DNA of 46,283 nt from Clostridiales bacterium VE202-21. GTDB taxonomy: Bacteria > Bacillota > Clostridia > Lachnospirales > Lachnospiraceae. The DNA is taken from positions 1 to 46,283 of the forward strand of contig BAIF02000039.1 in assembly GCA_000509105.1 (NCBI GenBank). The letters are read 5' to 3'. Within the stretch, counting starts at the first letter, position 1, and each line of letters starts with the position of its first letter. Positions 43,449 through 46,283 of the stretch are shown here, one piece after another. The position numbers and the translations under genes were made by a program. The notes beneath the pieces were generated by a model. That model was not told the DNA's origin. It saw only the letters and a list, made by a program, of their open reading frames with translations, and ran no database searches.

Positions 43449-44416
43449 AGGAAAAGATGAATGCAAACAAAAAGAAAATAGAGTGGAATAATATGGGTAT
43501 TATTATTGCATTAGCGGTAATGGTCATATTCTTTTCCTTTTCCACAACTTCATTTCTGACACCGAATAACCTGGCAAATATTGCCCGTCAGATTTCCATA
43601 GTTGGAATCTGCGCCGTTGGTATGACATGTGTGATTCTGACCGGCGGCATCGACCTCTCAATCGGATCATTGATCGGAGTTGTCGTCGTGACATGCGCTG
43701 CCTTAATGAGTAATGGCGTCAATCCCGTTCTCGTTGTATTCATAGGATTTGCCATTGGCATTGTGATAGGTATCATTAATGCAACCTGCATTACCTGTCT
43801 GAAAATACCGCCAATTATCACAACTCTCGGCATGATGATAAGCCTCAGGGGAGCCACCTATCTGATATCAGGTGGAATGCCTATCTATGGAATCCCCGAA
43901 GGATTCAAGATACTGGGGCAGGGGAGTATCGGACTGGTTCCAATCTCCATGATCATCATGGTGCTGGTATTTATCTTTGGATATATTATGCTGGGAAAAA
44001 CGGTTTTTGGCAGGAGGATTTATGGCATAGGAGGCAACGAGGAGACAACCAGGCTGTCGGGAGTGAATGTTAAAAAGGAAATATATAAAATCTACACTAT
44101 GGTAGGATTTCTGGGCGCTCTGGCTTCACTCATACTGATGTCAAGGGTGAACAGCGGGCAGCCGAGTGCAGGAGACGGTTACGAAATGGACATAATTACG
44201 GCCGTAGTCCTGGGCGGGGTAAGTGTCAGCGGCGGAGAAGGGAAACTGTCAAAGGTAATCGTGGGAGTTGTATTCATGGGAGTCCTTGCGAACGGCATGA
44301 TGATGCTCAATATCAACGAATACTGGCAGCGGGTTGTGAAAGGAATCGTGCTGATTGTGGCGGTCGCCGTGGATATCCGGTCAAGGGAAAAGAAGGCAAA
44401 GCTAAAAACAGCGTAA
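43445..44416 (+). CDS. Sugar ABC transporter permease (RbsC-like)
   Basis: A 323-residue permease of the ribose/xylose/galactose class with eight to ten hydrophobic segments. The class motif G-G-I-D-L-S-I-G-S lies near residue 70 and the coupling-helix region N-E-E-T-T-R-L-S-G-V near 200. It overlaps the ATPase stop by 4 nt (ATGA). It works as a homodimer with the double ATPase and the lipoprotein. The short N-terminal polar stretch M-K-E-K-M-N-A-N-K-K-K stays in the cytoplasm. Confidence 0.92.
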   Translation: MKEKMNANKKKIEWNNMGIIIALAVMVIFFSFSTTSFLTPNNLANIARQISIVGICAVGMTCVILTGGIDLSIGSLIGVVVVTCAALMSNGVNPVLVVFIGFAIGIVIGIINATCITCLKIPPIITTLGMMISLRGATYLISGGMPIYGIPEGFKILGQGSIGLVPISMIIMVLVFIFGYIMLGKTVFGRRIYGIGGNEETTRLSGVNVKKEIYKIYTMVGFLGALASLILMSRVNSGQPSAGDGYEMDIITAVVLGGVSVSGGEGKLSKVIVGVVFMGVLANGMMMLNINEYWQRVVKGIVLIVAVAVDIRSREKKAKLKTA

Positions 44417-44433
44417 TGCAGAGGGAGACTTTT

Positions 44434-45594
44434 ATGGAAAATACAAACTTAAATACCCAGGCGGCATCCTGTAAGGCTTGCCCTGCGGGCGGATCCGCAG
44501 TTAACTGCAGAACAATGTATGACCTGGGCCTGGAAACAAAACCAGATTTTTTAGAATGTATGAAACGGATATACGCGTGGTATGACGGAGAAGTTCTGGA
44601 CCGTGTGCCCATACGGTTTTCGGCCCACAATGAAGAGTATGACACTGCAGATTCAGCGGACAGCTGGGGCAGTCTGAAAGAACGGTGGTTTGATACAGAA
44701 TATCAGGTATCGGCCTTTGAAAAAAATTTAGATGCAAACCAATGGCTGGGGGAAACGTTCCCCATCTATTTTCCAAATCTGGGTCCCAACTTTTTCGCTG
44801 CGGTGCTGGCAGACTGCGAACTGGAATTCGGGGAAGTGACTTCCTGGTGCGAACCGCAGATATTCAGTGAGGAGGATCTGGAGAAAATATGTTTTCATCC
44901 CGGCAGCAGCTATTACCAGAAAATGCTGGAGATGATGGACTATGCTCTAGAGCGGTGTGAAGGGCGTTTTATGGTCGGCTATACGGATATGCACCCGAGC
45001 CTGGACTGTGCAGCAGCCCTGCGCGGGACGCAGGAGCTGTGTATGGATATGTACGACGACATAGAATTTGTAAAAAAACTGGTACAAAAATGTTTTGACC
45101 CCTTTTTCCCGATGATGGAAGTATTCCATGACAAGCTAAAACAAAAGAGGCAGCTTTCTGTCTCGTGGATGGATATCCCCTCCTATGGGACGATGCATAT
45201 ACCAAGCTGCGATATGGGGGCGATGATCTCCCAGGAATTCTTCAATGAGATCTCTCTGCCATATATAAAGAAAGAAAGCGAACACTTCGATCATAACATC
45301 TTTCACCTGGACGGAAAAGGCGTCGCAAACCATATTGACGAAATACTAAAAATCGATCAGATACAGGCCATCCAGTGGGTGCAGGGCGTAGGAGCGGATA
45401 AACCAATCATGCAGTGGGTGCCGTTCATCAAAAAGATACAGGCAGCGGGTAAAAGCATCGTTGTAGATCTCGAGCCGCAGGAACTGGAACCTTTTATAGA
45501 TGCAGTATCCCCAAAGGGAATCTATCTGTGCATGAACGAAAAAAATCCAGAGGCACAAAAACAAATCATAGCGCGGTTGCTGAAGTGGGGGTAG
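44434..45594 (+). CDS. Uroporphyrinogen-decarboxylase-fold protein of a sugar operon
   Basis: A 386-residue TIM-barrel protein of the URO-D superfamily. This superfamily covers heme-pathway decarboxylases and cobalamin-linked methyltransferases (MtaA/CmuA type). Visible segments are P-I-R-F-S, F-M-V-G-Y-T-D-M-H-P, H-L-D-G-K-G and I-Q-W-V-Q-G-V-G. No other heme gene is nearby, so a role in heme synthesis is unlikely. It is the last gene of the sugar ABC operon, and the product may act on the imported compound or its methylated form. The ATG at 44434 has GGGAG at 44422-44426; an upstream ATG at 44416 lies too early. Confidence 0.8.
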   Translation: MENTNLNTQAASCKACPAGGSAVNCRTMYDLGLETKPDFLECMKRIYAWYDGEVLDRVPIRFSAHNEEYDTADSADSWGSLKERWFDTEYQVSAFEKNLDANQWLGETFPIYFPNLGPNFFAAVLADCELEFGEVTSWCEPQIFSEEDLEKICFHPGSSYYQKMLEMMDYALERCEGRFMVGYTDMHPSLDCAAALRGTQELCMDMYDDIEFVKKLVQKCFDPFFPMMEVFHDKLKQKRQLSVSWMDIPSYGTMHIPSCDMGAMISQEFFNEISLPYIKKESEHFDHNIFHLDGKGVANHIDEILKIDQIQAIQWVQGVGADKPIMQWVPFIKKIQAAGKSIVVDLEPQELEPFIDAVSPKGIYLCMNEKNPEAQKQIIARLLKWG

Positions 45595-45596
45595 TA

Positions 45597-45612
45597 GTGT
45601 GTGTGTGTGTGT
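45597..45612 (+). repeat. (GT)8 dinucleotide repeat after the operon
   Basis: Eight perfect GT units begin 2 nt after the stop codon of the URO-D-fold gene and are followed by a G-rich run. Such repeats are slippage-prone, but this one is outside any reading frame. Confidence 0.9.
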
Positions 45613-45628
45613 GGGTGACTTGGGGGAC

Positions 45629-45921
45629 GCCTGGGGAAAGGAGGAGACGGGGCGCGGCACAGGAGGCATATGTGGTTTTACTGGGCGGTCTATTTGCTAA
45701 CTGCCACTAAAGGGGAAACAGCCGGATTTTATGGAACCGAAGGGATTCACCGCGTTTTCTGATGAAAACGCGGCTCAGCCCTTCTTGAAATTTGTTTTGG
45801 AAAACAAATTTCATCCATAAAATCCGGCTGTTTCCCCTTAAGTGGCAGTAACGCGCATTCTATGCCCAGTAAAACCACATATGCCTCCTGTGCCGCGCCC
45901 CGTCTCCTCCTTTCCCCAGGC
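45629..45921. repeat. Large nested inverted-repeat element B
   Basis: Outer stem 45629-45686 with 45864-45921, 58 bp and perfect. Internal loop of 13-14 nt. Inner stem 45701-45735 with 45814-45848 (35 bp, one mismatch). The apex 45736-45813 has hairpin I (GAAGGG/CCCTTC enclosing CCGCGTTTTC-TGAT-GAAAACGCGG) and hairpin II (13-bp arms TGAAATTTGTTTT around GG). The plan matches element A. The 58-bp perfect arm contrasts with the mismatched internal loop, so only selected segments are held complementary. Confidence 0.93.
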
Positions 45922-46193
45922 TGGTTCTTCCAGACAGCAGGAAAGACCAGACCCCCTCGTGGAGACTACTGAGCGTGGCGGCGTATGAATCCGTTTGGGG
46001 GAACGTACAACTAATGGGGAGTGAAGGAGAGCTTTCTGGAATATAGACTTTAGCAAAAGAAAAAACATATTAATAGTTAAATTATAATGCAAAACGCCAG
46101 CACAAATCCGCAGTTCCTTTACAATCCCCTCTGGGATTTGCTCTTAACTGCCGATTGGATGCAACAGCGAATGACAAGGCGGGGACGGTGGGC
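45922..46193. other. Gene-free stretch between elements B and D
   Basis: About 270 nt with no supported gene. The only structures are a CAAATCC/GGATTTG pair (46103-46136) and general inverted-repeat fragments. A minus-strand frame of 84 codons overlaps element B and is rejected. Confidence 0.5.
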
Positions 46194-46283
46194 GGCGGGG
46201 CATGTACCTTCATTTTACTTCCGCTTTCTTCTACAGCTTCTTCGCGAAGTGTCAGGACATTTCACCAGCAGACATGCCCCGCC
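46194..46283. repeat. Inverted repeat D, cut by the window edge
   Basis: GGCGGGGCATGT (46194-46205) is exactly complementary to ACATGCCCCGCC at the last 12 bases (46272-46283). The 66 nt between contain the palindromes CTTCGCGAAG and TGTCAGGACA. The right arm stops at the window edge, so the full stem may be longer and this may be a third member of the A/B class. Confidence 0.65.

Noticed and set aside
44434..45594. Heme-pathway hemE
   Set aside because: No heme biosynthesis genes nearby and the gene is embedded in a sugar transport operon; only the fold is shared.
45838..46092. 84-codon minus-strand frame near the right edge
   Set aside because: Overlaps the right arm of inverted-repeat element B and lacks protein-like composition.
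35816..46283. CRISPR array as explanation of the intergenic repeats
   Set aside because: The repeats are inverted, not regularly spaced direct repeats, and no cas gene is present.

Overview
The window looks like chromosome of a Gram-positive anaerobe of the Clostridia, most likely a Lachnospiraceae. The evidence is the gene order murE-priA-def-fmt-zinc peptidase-rsmB-rlmN-PP2C-PASTA kinase-rsgA-rpe-thiN, strong AGGAGG-type ribosome binding sites, a meso-diaminopimelate-type MurE, HrcA/CIRCE control of clpB, and a YesM/YesN-type sensor next to a sugar ABC transporter. I cannot name the genus from sequence alone.

Region 1 (1 to about 15,010) is the right-hand part of an integrative mobile element. 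It enters the window inside a relaxase gene, which overlaps a coiled-coil membrane protein gene for 449 nt. Next comes a leftward cargo cassette: TetR regulator, two YbtP/YbtQ (IrtAB)-like ABC half-transporters, an ECF transporter (fused double ATPase, T component, MptD-type S component), a DtxR-type metalloregulator and an orphan winged-helix regulator. A scar follows where two truncated genes (a CHAP-domain conjugation protein and an FtsX-like permease) meet head to head. The element ends with an XRE repressor and its two operators around divergent promoters, an excisionase, a Tn916-type tyrosine integrase and integrase-arm-like direct repeats. It sits immediately upstream of the CIRCE-controlled clpB promoter.

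Region 2 (15,024-35,800) is ordinary core genome, all rightward: clpB, dinB, an acyltransferase, murE, priA, def, fmt, a zinc peptidase, rsmB, rlmN, a PP2C phosphatase, a PASTA kinase, rsgA, rpe, thiN, ychF and lgt. Many genes overlap or nearly touch, so they probably form long operons linking protein quality control, wall synthesis, translation and Ser/Thr phospho-signalling.

Region 3 (36,163-45,594) is a sugar-sensing and uptake locus: a membrane-anchored solute-binding protein, a histidine kinase and an AraC-type response regulator, then a lipoprotein, an ATPase (with an apparent 1-nt frameshift near its start) and a permease of the ribose/galactose ABC class, and a uroporphyrinogen-decarboxylase-fold protein.

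The most unusual signal is in the intergenic DNA. Two large nested inverted repeats (35,816-36,087 and 45,629-45,921) share almost no primary sequence but have the same architecture: a long outer stem, a symmetric internal loop, a 34-35 bp inner stem, and an apex with two hairpins of which the second has 13-bp arms. A third large inverted repeat begins at the right edge of the window, and shorter nested hairpins lie at 40,525-40,703. They look like one structure-conserved family of intergenic elements. A 15-bp palindrome occurs twice elsewhere (34,806 and 41,928), and a perfect 34-bp inverted repeat lies inside the start of rsgA.
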